Shown here: in pieces, positions 46,067 through 56,220 of the stretch
How positions within the stretch are numbered: position 1 is the stretch's first letter
Layout of the letters: each line of letters opens with the position of its first letter
Assembly: GCA_021777835.1 (NCBI GenBank)
Contig: JAJYDC010000014.1
Location: 1-64,000, forward strand
DNA: 64,000 bases
Reading direction: 5' to 3'
From: Bacteroidota bacterium
GTDB lineage: Bacteria; Bacteroidota; Ignavibacteria; Ignavibacteriales; Ignavibacteriaceae
Notes under the pieces: model-generated
The model's input: only the letters and a program-made list of their open reading frames with translations
What the model was told of the DNA's origin: nothing
Database searches by the model: none
Translations under genes and position numbers: made by a program

Positions 46067-47551
46067 ATGATCTCTTACGACACAGAGAGAATTAAACTCA
46101 TAGACAAAGACCAGTTTGAAACACTTTACCAAATAAGTAAATCGCTTAATTCCGCAAATTATCAAGATAGCTTAATAGGAGAAACGCTCGACCTTATTAT
46201 AAGAGTTATTAAAGCTGAAAGAGGACTCTTTGTTAAATATAATGAAGCCGAAGATAGTTTTTCTATTATCGCGGCACGAAATGTACAACAGGAAAATGTG
46301 CAAAATCTATCTGAGTTTTCTTCAGGCATACTTCAGAAAGTGATTGAAAAGAAACAACCTTGCTTATATCATGATGTGCAAAGCAACCCTGATATTTCTC
46401 AATTCAAAAGTATTCAAATTCATAATATTAAGTCTATACTCGGCGTTCCCATATTTAGTAATGATAAAGTTTGGGGAGTAATATTAGTCGATAGCCAGAT
46501 GCAAAGAAAAGAGTTCTCCGATTCCAACCTTGTCTTCCTTGATTTCTTTTCTAACATGGTTTCGCTTGCACTAGATAAGATAAAGAAACTTGAAGAATTG
46601 CAGGATGAAAATTCAATATTAAAGAATCAAATTCAATCATTTGTACAAATCCCTGAGTTGATTGGCAACAGCCCTGCTATGCAAAAGATGACCTCTCTAA
46701 TTCATAAAGTTGCATCAACTGACGCTACAGTCTTACTACTAGGCGAAAGCGGTACTGGAAAGGAAATAGTTGCAAGAGCCATTCATAATTTAAGCGGAAG
46801 AAAAGATAAACCATACCTAGGACAATTTTGCGGATCTATACCTGATACATTACTCGAAAGTGAATTATTCGGATATAAAAGAGGCGCATTTACAGGAGCA
46901 GCCACCGATAAAAAAGGTTTATTTGAAGTAGCAAGCAGCGGAACCTTTTTCCTAGATGAGATTGCCGATATCTCAATTGCACTTCAAGCAAAACTTCTCC
47001 GTGTTCTGCAGAATAAGGAGATTATTAGACTTGGCGACACTCAAGTAATTAAGGTCGATGTCAGAGTAATAGCAGCTACCAATAAAGACCTTAAGCAACT
47101 TTCAAAAGAAGAGAAATTTAGAGAAGATCTCTTTTATCGCCTTAATGTTTTTCCTATTAAAATACCGCCTTTAAGAGAAAGACGAGGAGATATTCCATTA
47201 TTGGTTGATCATTTTCTAAAGAAATACTCAAGTAAGAAAGTACTTATAGATCCCAAAGCAATGAAACTGCTAGAATCATTTGAATGGCCTGGTAATGTGC
47301 GCCAGCTTGAGAATGTACTGCAGAGGGCATTAATATTATGTGACGATGATAGGCTTACATCCGAGCATGTTATTATTGAAGAAGATACTGATGACTTAAA
47401 TTTTAACGGTACTCTTGAAGAATTCGAAAAGACAATCTTAAAGAAAAGGCTTGATGAATATCAAGGCAACCGTACACTTGCAGCAAAGTCATTAGGTGTA
47501 TCAGTAAGATGGGTACAGCTAAAAATAAAGGAAATGGGCGGTGATATATAA
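46067..47551 (+). CDS. Sigma-54-dependent activator with GAF sensor domain
   Basis: The protein of 494 residues has a GAF domain (about 15-175), a AAA+ domain (about 195-425) and a Fis-type helix-turn-helix (about 450-492, [20 protein letters not shown]). Walker A is GESGTGKE from residue 226, and the sigma-54 contact loop GAFTGA is near residue 273. [12 protein letters not shown] is Walker B. No receiver domain is present, so it responds to a small molecule or protein bound by the GAF domain, not to a histidine kinase. The next gene, starting three bases later, is a Ser/Thr kinase, a likely functional partner. No clear -24/-12 promoter was found in the window, so its targets are probably elsewhere. 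Confidence 0.92.
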   Translation: MISYDTERIKLIDKDQFETLYQISKSLNSANYQDSLIGETLDLIIRVIKAERGLFVKYNEAEDSFSIIAARNVQQENVQNLSEFSSGILQKVIEKKQPCLYHDVQSNPDISQFKSIQIHNIKSILGVPIFSNDKVWGVILVDSQMQRKEFSDSNLVFLDFFSNMVSLALDKIKKLEELQDENSILKNQIQSFVQIPELIGNSPAMQKMTSLIHKVASTDATVLLLGESGTGKEIVARAIHNLSGRKDKPYLGQFCGSIPDTLLESELFGYKRGAFTGAATDKKGLFEVASSGTFFLDEIADISIALQAKLLRVLQNKEIIRLGDTQVIKVDVRVIAATNKDLKQLSKEEKFREDLFYRLNVFPIKIPPLRERRGDIPLLVDHFLKKYSSKKVLIDPKAMKLLESFEWPGNVRQLENVLQRALILCDDDRLTSEHVIIEEDTDDLNFNGTLEEFEKTILKKRLDEYQGNRTLAAKSLGVSVRWVQLKIKEMGGDI

Positions 47552-47554
47552 TCG

Positions 47555-49111
47555 ATGGAGAAGGTAGCTTCCGAAATATTGTTTGAAAAGTTTGAAGTCA
47601 TAAACCTACTTAAAAAAGATGATAACACCGGCGTTTATCTTGCCAATCATATTTATCTCGGTAAGAAGATTATTCTTAAAACACTTGATACGGATAATCT
47701 TCCGGATAAAACCATTCTAGAAAGATTCAAACGCGAGGCTAAAATACTAGCTATGCTAGACCACCCAAACCTTATAAAGGTTTTGGACTTCGGCATGTAC
47801 AATAACTTCTTCTACATTTCGTTTGAGTACTTTGAAAGCCGTAATCTCCGTGAGGTAATTAATAAAAACAATCTTTCCTTAGATGAAAAAATTGATTTGA
47901 TGGTACAACTTCTTAAAGCTCTTAACGTAGCACATCAAAACAACATTATTCACCGCGATATTAAACCAGAAAATTTACTTCTCAATTCTAAAAATGAATT
48001 GAAGATTGCAGACTTTGGCTTAGCTCTAATTATAAATGAAAACACATTAACGCATTCTTCTTCGATTGTTGGAACACCCGGTTATATGGCGCCGGAGCAA
48101 ATAAGAGGTGAGAAGACCTCGCAGACTGATCTATTTGCAGCGGGCATCGTTGGATATGAATTATTCATGGGATTCAACCCATTTTTAGGGAAAGATATAA
48201 GCGAAACTCTTAATAATATATTAGTTGGTGATGAGAGTAAAATATTCGCATCAATGCAAAATTTGCCGGTTAATGTGCAGCAAGCTTTAACAGGTCTGCT
48301 TAAACAGGAACTACGGGAACGATCAAAATCTGCCTTAGAAACACTTAAATGCTTCGGTGTTGAGGATGAAATATATAAGCCGGTTTTGCACAATAAACAG
48401 AAAATAAGTACTAAAGTAACGTTAGTATTGATTTCGGTCCTATTGCTCATTATTTTAACAATATTTGGATTGCAATTAATTCTTCATAAGCCAATGCCCA
48501 AAAAAGTAATAAATGCAGAAATTCCGCAGAAAAGCCTAGCTATAGACAATTCCATGAGTCAAGCGAGCAAAACAGCAATTGGTGAATCAAAGAACGCATC
48601 AAAGGATATTAACAAGCCATTAGATAAGAAAAGTGAAAAAATTCCACTTCAGATACAATCAGGAACGAGCAATTCTGCTGCTCATTTTGGAAGGCTTTCT
48701 ATTGAGTGTTTTCCCTGGGCAGAAGTCTACATTGATGGTAATAAAATAGATCAAACACCCGTAGTAGATTACAAGCTTTCGGAGGGCATGCATCAATTAA
48801 CTTTTGTTCATCCTGATTTTCCATCATATTCCCGTGATATTAAAATTATTCCAAATGATTTGACAACAATTAAAATAAATTTTCCGGAAATGGTTGGATA
48901 CTTAAAATGTGAAATATATCCCTGGGGTAAGATTATAATCAACGGTGTTTATAAAGGAACAACTCCGCTTCAAAAACCTATTGCGCTTTTCCCCGGAAGA
49001 TATCAGGTTGCAGCAGTAAACCCCGGTTTTAGTCCGTTAGTAAAAAACATCAATATTATCGCAAAACAGACGTATGATATCAAGATGAATTTTGAGTCCA
49101 ACGGGAAATGA
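47555..49111 (+). CDS. Membrane Ser/Thr protein kinase with PEGA domains
   Basis: The protein of 518 residues has a eukaryotic-like kinase domain at about residues 12-270. The catalytic loop is HRDIKPENLLL (near 134-144), the DFG motif is in KIADFGLAL, and GTPGYMAPEQIRG is the activation segment. One membrane segment lies at about 288-310. The extracytoplasmic part carries two PEGA domains (LSIECFPWAEVYIDGNKIDQ, LKCEIYPWGKIIINGVYKGT), which usually bind cell envelope components. The domain order (kinase in, PEGA out) fits an envelope-sensing kinase. It is tightly linked to the upstream GAF/sigma-54 gene, which may be its target; that is inference. Confidence 0.92.
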   Translation: MEKVASEILFEKFEVINLLKKDDNTGVYLANHIYLGKKIILKTLDTDNLPDKTILERFKREAKILAMLDHPNLIKVLDFGMYNNFFYISFEYFESRNLREVINKNNLSLDEKIDLMVQLLKALNVAHQNNIIHRDIKPENLLLNSKNELKIADFGLALIINENTLTHSSSIVGTPGYMAPEQIRGEKTSQTDLFAAGIVGYELFMGFNPFLGKDISETLNNILVGDESKIFASMQNLPVNVQQALTGLLKQELRERSKSALETLKCFGVEDEIYKPVLHNKQKISTKVTLVLISVLLLIILTIFGLQLILHKPMPKKVINAEIPQKSLAIDNSMSQASKTAIGESKNASKDINKPLDKKSEKIPLQIQSGTSNSAAHFGRLSIECFPWAEVYIDGNKIDQTPVVDYKLSEGMHQLTFVHPDFPSYSRDIKIIPNDLTTIKINFPEMVGYLKCEIYPWGKIIINGVYKGTTPLQKPIALFPGRYQVAAVNPGFSPLVKNINIIAKQTYDIKMNFESNGK

Positions 49112-49167
49112 TATGAATGGCATTATTATTGTAGTATTATATGATTGAACGGTTTATTTAATTAATA

Positions 49168-50415
49168 ATGAAAAAAATATTCTACATATTAATATTGGTT
49201 TCTACATTTGCTTTTTCGCAGCAATCATGGCAGGTTGTTGGTAATATGCCTAATCCTGTTTATGGCGGCCAGGCTGTTGTCAAAGATTCCATGATTTATA
49301 TACTAGGCGGCATTTCTGAATCAAGCCCCGACCCTGTAAATTATATTCAAGAATACAATCCCCGAGATAGAACTTGGAAAGAAGCAGGAAAAATGAGCGT
49401 CGCACGCGATTACTTTGTTGCAGGTCTTTACAATAATAACATTATTTATTTTGGCGGCACTTCTACTTCGATGATGAACGATTCGATGGAAATGTGGGAC
49501 GGGAACTCTTCCCCTTCATTTTTGGGCAATAATCAAGACTTTAATAGGTCTTATTCTACCGGTGTTGTTTCTGGTAATAATATTTACGTATTCGGAGGTT
49601 TTCCTTCAGGAATGAATTTGCATTACATGTTTGAATATAATATCCCATCTTCAAAGATTATCTCTTCGTATGATTCTAATTTTACTACAGATTTTCCTAC
49701 ATGGCAGATGTCAGCTATGCTTGGGAGTGAAATATATGTTTTCGGAGGAGTCGGCATTGGCAGTTTTGGCACGCTTCAAAATACAATTATTAAATATGAT
49801 ACAGCTAATAAAAGCATTACAGTATTGTCATCCCATCTTGAGAATCCTCGCGCTCATGGAGTAGCAGTTACTGTAGGTAATAAAATATATATTATAGGAG
49901 GTATTGATGAGCGTCAACCTCTTACTTCTGTTTATATTTTTAACCCGAACAACGGTAATTCCGAAGATATTGGAGATGGGCCAGATCTTAATTACGCTCG
50001 CAAAGATTTAATGGCTGTAAATTATTATGGTTCGATTTATGTTTTCGGAGGCTTAGATGGGAGTAACCAGCCTGTTGCTTCTGTTGAGAAACTAGATATT
50101 ATTACGGGTGTTCCCAATAATCATTCTCAAATTGTGAAAGGATTTAAATTAGATAATAATTATCCTAATCCTTTTAATCCATCTACTCAAATATCATTCT
50201 CCGTCGGGAAAGAAAGTAATGTTTCAATTGATATATATTCAATACTTGGCCAGCATATTAAAAATCTTACTTCGAAAAATTATTCAACCGGAAATTATCA
50301 AATTACGTGGGATGGAACAGATAATTACGGCAGGCAGGTGGCTGCGGGTATATATATTTATAGATTAACTTCAGACTATTTTACCGACTCCAAAAAGATG
50401 GTCTTGATGAAATAA
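49168..50415 (+). CDS. Secreted kelch-repeat protein with type IX sorting domain
   Basis: The protein of 415 residues has a signal peptide (ending near FAFSQQS). It carries five to six kelch repeats (YGGQAVVKDSMIYILGGIS, NNIIYFGGTS, GNNIYVFGGFP, GSEIYVFGGVG, GNKIYIIGGID, GSIYVFGGLD), predicted to form a beta-propeller. A Por sorting domain follows (LDNNYPNPFNPSTQISFSVG, then AAGIYIYRLTS). It should be exported through the type IX system and anchored on the surface or released. Its stop codon overlaps the start of the next gene (TAATG). Ligand unknown. Confidence 0.88.
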   Translation: MKKIFYILILVSTFAFSQQSWQVVGNMPNPVYGGQAVVKDSMIYILGGISESSPDPVNYIQEYNPRDRTWKEAGKMSVARDYFVAGLYNNNIIYFGGTSTSMMNDSMEMWDGNSSPSFLGNNQDFNRSYSTGVVSGNNIYVFGGFPSGMNLHYMFEYNIPSSKIISSYDSNFTTDFPTWQMSAMLGSEIYVFGGVGIGSFGTLQNTIIKYDTANKSITVLSSHLENPRAHGVAVTVGNKIYIIGGIDERQPLTSVYIFNPNNGNSEDIGDGPDLNYARKDLMAVNYYGSIYVFGGLDGSNQPVASVEKLDIITGVPNNHSQIVKGFKLDNNYPNPFNPSTQISFSVGKESNVSIDIYSILGQHIKNLTSKNYSTGNYQITWDGTDNYGRQVAAGIYIYRLTSDYFTDSKKMVLMK

Positions 50416-51254
50416 TGAACAAAGTAGCTACTACTATTATTTTATGCGTCTCGTTTATGCAGCTTCTCTTAGCCCAACAGAATTCGGGTCCTATTTCCGT
50501 TCTAAAGAGTAAATTTGAATCGTTCGATTATAACGAGGCAATTTCTTATGCAGATAGTTTGCTCACTCATAAGAGTATTTTCAGCAGTGAGGAGCAAGTT
50601 CAAATATATCTTGTAAAAGGAGTTTCACAATTTTCATTATTAAATTATAACGGTGCTGAAGATAGCTTTAATAATATCCTGAAAATTAATCCCAATTACA
50701 TACTTGATTCAGCAAGTGTTTCTCCTAAAATTATTTCATTTTTTAATAACTTGAAGTCTGACTTTGAAAAGAATCTTGCCATAAAAAATGAAACCGTAAG
50801 TATAAAAACCGATACAGTATACTTACCCAAAATTATTAATAAGGTAGAACCGACGAATAATCTAAAACAAGCCATTCTACATTCGGTTATTTTTCCCGGA
50901 TTGGGTCATTTTTATATTAATGAAAATACAAAAGGATGGATATTGACCTCGCTTAGCGCAATAACACTTGCATCATCAATTTATTTCATAATTGATAGTA
51001 ATAAAAAAGAGAAAAATTATCTAAATGAGACCAATCCAGGTTTAATACAACAGAAATATAATTTGTATAATTCATCATATAAAATTAAAAACATTTCTAT
51101 TATTTCTTTTGTTGTTGTGTGGCTTTACAGCCAAATAGATATTTTGTTTTTTCCGCATCATTTTGACTCAAATGATAAGTCCCTCTCTTTTAGCCCTAAC
51201 CTAAATTTCCAATATGCAAATAATCTTCAGTTTAATTTTCATCTCGAATTTTGA
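50415..51254 (+). CDS. DUF5683-like membrane protein with signal peptide
   Basis: The protein of 279 residues has a signal peptide (cleavage near LLAQQ, about residue 20). A helical TPR-like stretch covers about residues 25-110 (YNEAISYADSLLTHKS, LLNYNGAEDSFNNILKINPN). A DUF5683-like region follows from about residue 150 (LKQAILHSVIFPGLGHFYIN, then GWILTSLSAITLASSIYFII) with two or three membrane segments. The family is common in Bacteroidota and has no known function. It overlaps the kelch gene by one base, so the two are translationally coupled. Confidence 0.72.
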   Translation: MNKVATTIILCVSFMQLLLAQQNSGPISVLKSKFESFDYNEAISYADSLLTHKSIFSSEEQVQIYLVKGVSQFSLLNYNGAEDSFNNILKINPNYILDSASVSPKIISFFNNLKSDFEKNLAIKNETVSIKTDTVYLPKIINKVEPTNNLKQAILHSVIFPGLGHFYINENTKGWILTSLSAITLASSIYFIIDSNKKEKNYLNETNPGLIQQKYNLYNSSYKIKNISIISFVVVWLYSQIDILFFPHHFDSNDKSLSFSPNLNFQYANNLQFNFHLEF

Positions 51255-51362
51255 TTATTACTATTATGTTCAGATAAAATTGAATTGAAGCATTGCTGTC
51301 CCGGTACAGCATTATGCCTTCATTCATTAAGTAATACAATGACCTAACTTGGTTTCAAAAAA

Positions 51363-54300
51363 TTACAATTCAGTTAATTGTATTTTATCTACATCTTCAT
51401 AAGTAATCACTATCAAATCTTCATCATTAGGGTTAAGTATCTTGGAAATTCTTTCTTCCTGATTTGAAATTACTTTGAACAAAATATTGTTCACAGTTCT
51501 TGCGTTTCCAAAGTTCTTATCCCTTTTGTCAAAAAGTTTCGTAAGTATTTCTAATAGTAGTTGCCATGCTCCCTCATCAAGCTTATAACCGTTCTTTTCA
51601 CTAATGTCCAAACCAATCTCCAAAAGCTGACGCGGTGTATAATCTTCAAAAAGAAATGTATTTGTGAAGCGGGAACGCATTCCCGGGTTAGATTCTAAAA
51701 ATTTTTTCATTTCTACAGTGTAACCTGCTACGATAACAATAAACTTCCCCTGGTAGTCTTCCATCCTTTTTAAAAGAGTATCGATTGCCTCTTGTCCAAA
51801 ATCAGAGTTTCCTCTTGCAAGAGAGTAAGCTTCATCAATAAATAAAGTTCCGCCCAACGCTTTTTTAATTACCTCGTCTGTTTTAGCATTTGTCTGTCCC
51901 TGGTATCCGGCGACTAAACTTGAACGGTCGACTTCCACTAAATGTCCCTTTTCAAGTATCCCCATTTCTTTATATATTTTGCTTAACAAACGCGCAATTG
52001 TAGTTTTCCCTGTTCCGGGATTTCCCATAAAAACTGTGTGCAAATTTTTAGGAATGACTTTTAACCCCCGCTGCTTTCTGAGTTTTGCAACTTTCAAGCT
52101 GCTTACAAGCTTATTAACCGAATCTTTTACTGATTCTAACCCTATCAAATTATTTAACTCGTTTAAATACTTAATTAGAAGCTCCGGATCTCCCTCAACC
52201 TTCACAGCTTCTTTCTCCTTCCTTTGTGAAATTAGATCCCGGATATCTTCGAGTAAAATATACTTTAATACTTCTTCGTGCCGTTCTTCAGCGATAATGT
52301 CAGCTACTCTAAGTAATTGATTCTTCAATGCACTTTCAACAAGATCGCGAACAAGCCTGCCGTTTCCGAATGTTTTATTTCTATTCCTGTATATTATATT
52401 GAAATATTTTTTCAATGGTTCTTTAGCTTCCTCGTCAAGATAATGATCCTTGCTCTCTAATAGTTTCTGCGTAATTTGGATTAGTTCATCCGGTGAATAA
52501 TCCTCAAAAGTAAACTTCTTTGTAAAACGTGATTGAAGTCCGGGATTGCTATTTAAAAAGTCATTCATTTCCTCGGTATATCCAGCGGCAATAACGATAA
52601 ACTTACCTCGGTCATCTTCCATTCTTTTCAATAAAGTATCGATTGCTTCCTTGCCAAAGTCGGAGCTGCTGTCACCTTTTTTAATCAAAGAATAAGCCTC
52701 ATCAATAAACAATGTTCCGCCGATAGCCTTGTCAATAGCTTCCTTTGTCTTTTCAGCCGTTTGGCCAACAAAACTTGCAACTAATCCTTGTCTGTCAATT
52801 TCTACGAGGTGACCTTTGGGTAAAATTCCTAATGCAGAATAAATTTCACTGAATAACCTTGCTACAGTTGTTTTACCAGTTCCCGGATTCCCTAAAAATA
52901 CTAAATGCGAGGAAAATTTATCTTGAATATTTTCTCCCTGTTCGGTATAAAATCTTGCCAACTTTATAATTTCATTAATTTCCTTCTTAACACTATCAAG
53001 TCCTGTTAAATTATTCAGCTTATTCATCGCAAGTGCTAAAGCTTCTTCATCGATACCGATCTTTACTTCCTTAGAAAGAGAGCTACCTAAAATGGCAAGA
53101 ATATCTTCGGGACAAATAGTAATCATTGTCTCTTTAGTTCGCTCCGGATAATCGATTTTTAATACTCGCTTACTAAGATGTAGTTTTGCTTCGTTAAAAT
53201 AATTCCTAGCAAGTCGTGCATTACCAAAGGTTTTATCTCTCTTTCTATAAAGATTAGTGAATTCCTTTTTTAGTAGTTCAATCGCTTCTGGTTTGATAGT
53301 GTATTCTTCACGTGAAGCAATAAGATTAAAAATTTCTAACAATTCATCGGGGGAATAATCTTCGAAATTAAATGTGTGCGTGAAACGAGATTTTAATCCA
53401 GGGTTTGAATTGATAAAAGAATTCATCTCCTCCGGGTAACCAGCTATAATAACAACAAACTCATTGTTGGAATCTTCCATCCTTTTTAATAGAACATCTG
53501 TAGCTTCCTGACCAAAATCCTGCATATTACCAGCTTTTTTCAGTGTATAAGCCTCATCAATAAACAGCAGTCCCCCAATGGCTTCGCTAATGACCTTCTG
53601 TGTTTTCTGAGCTGTCTCTCCGATATATTGTCCTACAAGTCCTGCTCGATCGACTTCAATTACATGACCGTTTTTCAGCAGTCCCATTGCCTGAAAAATT
53701 TTTCCGAGTAATCGTGCAATTGTTGTTTTACCTGTACCGGGGTTTCCAAGAAATACGGAGTGCATAGAAAAATTCTCTTGCGTCTTTAATCCCAGTTTTT
53801 TCCTTTCGTTGATGTACTTTAGATAATCAACAAAATCCCGCATAGATTGTTTTACACCTTGAAGTCCCACAAACGAGTCAAGATTATCTAAAAGTTCTTC
53901 AATCGATTTTGTCTCTTGAGGTTTTAAAGACGAAGCCTCCACCTCTGCAGGCTGATTTATTGACGGCTTTTCCGCTTCTTCAAATTGATTCAAACCAACT
54001 TCCGTCTGTTCAAAATTAAATATATCCGAATCACCGATTAAAAACCATCTTGTACATATAAGGACATTATCAATAAAAATTTCGACTCTGCCCTGACCCA
54101 TATTCCAGAAGCCTGGGGTATCGGCGCCCCAGCTTTGAACAAACTCGACAATTTTCCAGTCTTTTTCAATTTCCATATTGAAGTTATATCTACCAACTTC
54201 TATATTATTTAATATCCAAATTGCGGTTCCTTCAAACTCCATTTTTCTGTTCTTGTGAAATGGGTTATCTATTACAACTTCAACTCCGATATATCTTATA

Positions 54301-55241
54301 GTCTCCTGACAAAATTGTAGATGGTAGGTTCTTCTACCAGAGCGAAGGTTTTCCATCAAATCATAAGTCTTTGCGTGATAGACATGGAAGTATTTATTTT
54401 CAAATGCAATAAAATCAGTGCGTTTATCTTGAATTTGAATCAAAGGCTCACCTTGGCTGGCAATTTGTTCAATCGGATAAAATTTAATAATTTGTTGGTA
54501 AATGTTTATGAAGCGGTTATCATCCTTAAATTCTCCCTTTATTACTTCAGCTTTTTCTAAGGCAAGACGTGTTTGAAAAATACCAAGTAAAGATTCAAGT
54601 TCAAGCAGATGAGCTTCATAATGATCTTTAATAAGAGCGGGAGTGTCTAAAGTATTTTTTGCAGCCCATAGTGAAAACCAAAATTCCTTTTGCTTGCAAG
54701 CCTCTTCGCCTTCCGGCAGCATTGAACTTTTTTTATTAAACATTCCATTAAGGAAACTTGCATCATATCCTAAAGCTTTTCTAAACCAATCTCTAACTTG
54801 TAAGAATTTTGGGTTTAAGGCTTTATCAATAGAAATCGCCTTTTCAATCTCTTCCATCCCTTCAAAAAATCTTCCAAGACCACCAAGAGCTCTCGCTTTA
54901 TTTAAGTGTGCCCAGGTTAGTAAGTCAGGTTTTTTTGTAATGGCCCAGTCAAGGTCGGTTATAGCGCCTTCATATATACCCATTCGCATTAAAAGGAATC
55001 CCCGGTATAAACGGGAGTTTACATCGTTTTCTGAAACTTGCACCGCTAAGTTTGCAAGTTCCAAAGCCTGTGCGGGATATCCGTTTTCAAGCATTGCCCA
55101 TGCAAGGCATGAAGCCGCATTGTAGTCATATTGTCTTTCATCGTAAACTGTTTTAGCTGCTACAAGCGCCATGCGGTAACGTCCTTGCCGCAAATGATCG
55201 TACGCAGTTTGGAGCAATTCGTCTAATTCATCGGATGTCAA
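51363..55241 (-). CDS. TPR protein with three tandem CbxX/CfqX-type AAA+ domains
   Basis: The protein has 1292 residues. N-terminal TPR-like repeats cover about residues 1-165. A beta-rich middle domain follows (about 210-430), then three AAA+ modules of the SpoVK/CbxX/CfqX family with Walker A GNPGTGKTT near residues 497, 781 and 1070. Each module keeps the FIDEAY Walker B and the ARLxxNxF/GNAR or GNGR sensor region. The start codon is TTG, supported by AGGAGA ten bases upstream (55251-55256). CbxX in other bacteria remodels Rubisco; SpoVK acts in sporulation; larger fusions are of unknown role. It is encoded alone on the minus strand, with no clear partner. Confidence 0.9.
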   Translation of the reverse strand: MTSDELDELLQTAYDHLRQGRYRMALVAAKTVYDERQYDYNAASCLAWAMLENGYPAQALELANLAVQVSENDVNSRLYRGFLLMRMGIYEGAITDLDWAITKKPDLLTWAHLNKARALGGLGRFFEGMEEIEKAISIDKALNPKFLQVRDWFRKALGYDASFLNGMFNKKSSMLPEGEEACKQKEFWFSLWAAKNTLDTPALIKDHYEAHLLELESLLGIFQTRLALEKAEVIKGEFKDDNRFINIYQQIIKFYPIEQIASQGEPLIQIQDKRTDFIAFENKYFHVYHAKTYDLMENLRSGRRTYHLQFCQETIRYIGVEVVIDNPFHKNRKMEFEGTAIWILNNIEVGRYNFNMEIEKDWKIVEFVQSWGADTPGFWNMGQGRVEIFIDNVLICTRWFLIGDSDIFNFEQTEVGLNQFEEAEKPSINQPAEVEASSLKPQETKSIEELLDNLDSFVGLQGVKQSMRDFVDYLKYINERKKLGLKTQENFSMHSVFLGNPGTGKTTIARLLGKIFQAMGLLKNGHVIEVDRAGLVGQYIGETAQKTQKVISEAIGGLLFIDEAYTLKKAGNMQDFGQEATDVLLKRMEDSNNEFVVIIAGYPEEMNSFINSNPGLKSRFTHTFNFEDYSPDELLEIFNLIASREEYTIKPEAIELLKKEFTNLYRKRDKTFGNARLARNYFNEAKLHLSKRVLKIDYPERTKETMITICPEDILAILGSSLSKEVKIGIDEEALALAMNKLNNLTGLDSVKKEINEIIKLARFYTEQGENIQDKFSSHLVFLGNPGTGKTTVARLFSEIYSALGILPKGHLVEIDRQGLVASFVGQTAEKTKEAIDKAIGGTLFIDEAYSLIKKGDSSSDFGKEAIDTLLKRMEDDRGKFIVIAAGYTEEMNDFLNSNPGLQSRFTKKFTFEDYSPDELIQITQKLLESKDHYLDEEAKEPLKKYFNIIYRNRNKTFGNGRLVRDLVESALKNQLLRVADIIAEERHEEVLKYILLEDIRDLISQRKEKEAVKVEGDPELLIKYLNELNNLIGLESVKDSVNKLVSSLKVAKLRKQRGLKVIPKNLHTVFMGNPGTGKTTIARLLSKIYKEMGILEKGHLVEVDRSSLVAGYQGQTNAKTDEVIKKALGGTLFIDEAYSLARGNSDFGQEAIDTLLKRMEDYQGKFIVIVAGYTVEMKKFLESNPGMRSRFTNTFLFEDYTPRQLLEIGLDISEKNGYKLDEGAWQLLLEILTKLFDKRDKNFGNARTVNNILFKVISNQEERISKILNPNDEDLIVITYEDVDKIQLTEL

Positions 55242-55548
55242 TTAAGAATATCTCCTGGTTGAATTTCTCTAAAATCTCTTAGATACACATGTAATATAGT
55301 AAAATATCTGAAAGTTTTTAAAGTATATAAGAGATTACTTTAGGCGACTGTGGACGTCAAACAAGAAGATTCAATTTCTTTTATAAAATTCAAGTAATAC
55401 CAGCCTATTCTAATATTCAAAATGAATATCATTACACGAGATAAGCTGTGCGGCTTCAATTATATAATTTATCAAAAGTGGTAAGTGCAAAATATGAAAA
55501 TTACCAGGAGTTTCTTTATTTAAATTGTCGTTAATAGGTGAGATAATT

Positions 55549-55596
55549 TATTTAACCAAGGCTTGTCATTGTCTAATGATGGGCCTTGGTTAAATA
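55549..55596 (-). terminator. Long hairpin terminating the sulfur operon
   Basis: A perfect 14-base stem pairs 55549-55562 with 55583-55596 (arms around TTTAACCAAGGC and GCCTTGGTTAAA). A small inner hairpin TCATT-GTCT-AATGA lies in the loop. It sits 25 bases downstream of the stop codon of the rhodanese-like gene, the last gene of the minus-strand operon. The T tract is poor, so it may also act in RNA stability. The remaining part of the gap 55242-55548 shows no gene. Confidence 0.6.
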
Positions 55597-55620
55597 TAGG
55601 TCTACTTTTCTTCGATTCTT

Positions 55621-56220
55621 CTAACAGCCTTCTTTAATAGCCGCTTGTTTGCTGCCTTTTGGTTTTTCCAACAATTGATTTGCGGAAATTTTCTCGCCTG
55701 ATAGTTTGCCTCTTAATTCCATAAGAGTATTAATATCTTTATCGCTCAGTTGAGAGGTTATTGTTATTCCAAGTGGATCTATTAAATATTCTTTTACTGC
55801 CGGAAATCCGCCTTTAATTGCAAATGCCCTGGCATCCTTTACCTGTCTTAAAAGAGCAACTGCTTCCTGGGCATCCTTCGTATTATTGCCATATACAAGT
55901 ATAAGATCATCAGGATTCCAACCTGAGTTCTGAAGTTGTGCAATGTCCTGGTTAATTGCAGGCTTTAAATGTTCCTTTGTAAATTCCTTTGCATCTCTTA
56001 CATCAATCCAGAAACAATTGGTATTATTATATGAATAATATTTTGCCGCTTCAACCGGAGAAATAGTAAAAATTCCTGTTTCATTATAATGCTGCTGTTT
56101 TAGCTGAGCATCAACAACAAACGGATTGTTAATAAAGGATGAAGTTGGGAAGAGGGCTAAAAGTAAAGCGATAAATAAACCCAAGCCAACTAACGAATAT
56201 TTTTTATTTAATTTAATCAT
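55621..56220 (-). CDS. Exported rhodanese-like protein without catalytic Cys, with C-terminal AIKEGC tail
   Basis: The protein of 199 residues has an N-terminal membrane/signal segment (about residues 8-28). A rhodanese-like domain follows (about 45-155): CFWIDVRDAKEFTKEHLKPA, DLILVYGNN, and AIKGGFPAVKEYL. The active-site loop normally has a Cys after the LVY strand; here it reads LVYGNNTKD, so classical sulfurtransferase activity is unlikely. The extreme C-terminus is KQAAIKEGC, identical in its last six residues to the tail of the molybdoenzyme of the same operon. The C-terminal Cys could carry sulfur, as SoxY does with its GGCGG tail; that is a hypothesis. It overlaps the preceding transporter gene by eight bases. 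Confidence 0.82.
   Translation of the reverse strand: MIKLNKKYSLVGLGLFIALLLALFPTSSFINNPFVVDAQLKQQHYNETGIFTISPVEAAKYYSYNNTNCFWIDVRDAKEFTKEHLKPAINQDIAQLQNSGWNPDDLILVYGNNTKDAQEAVALLRQVKDARAFAIKGGFPAVKEYLIDPLGITITSQLSDKDINTLMELRGKLSGEKISANQLLEKPKGSKQAAIKEGC

Noticed and set aside
54643-55125. Plus-strand frame of 160 codons opposite the TPR part of the AAA gene
   Set aside because: It has no family motif or start signal and lies fully within a well-supported gene on the other strand.
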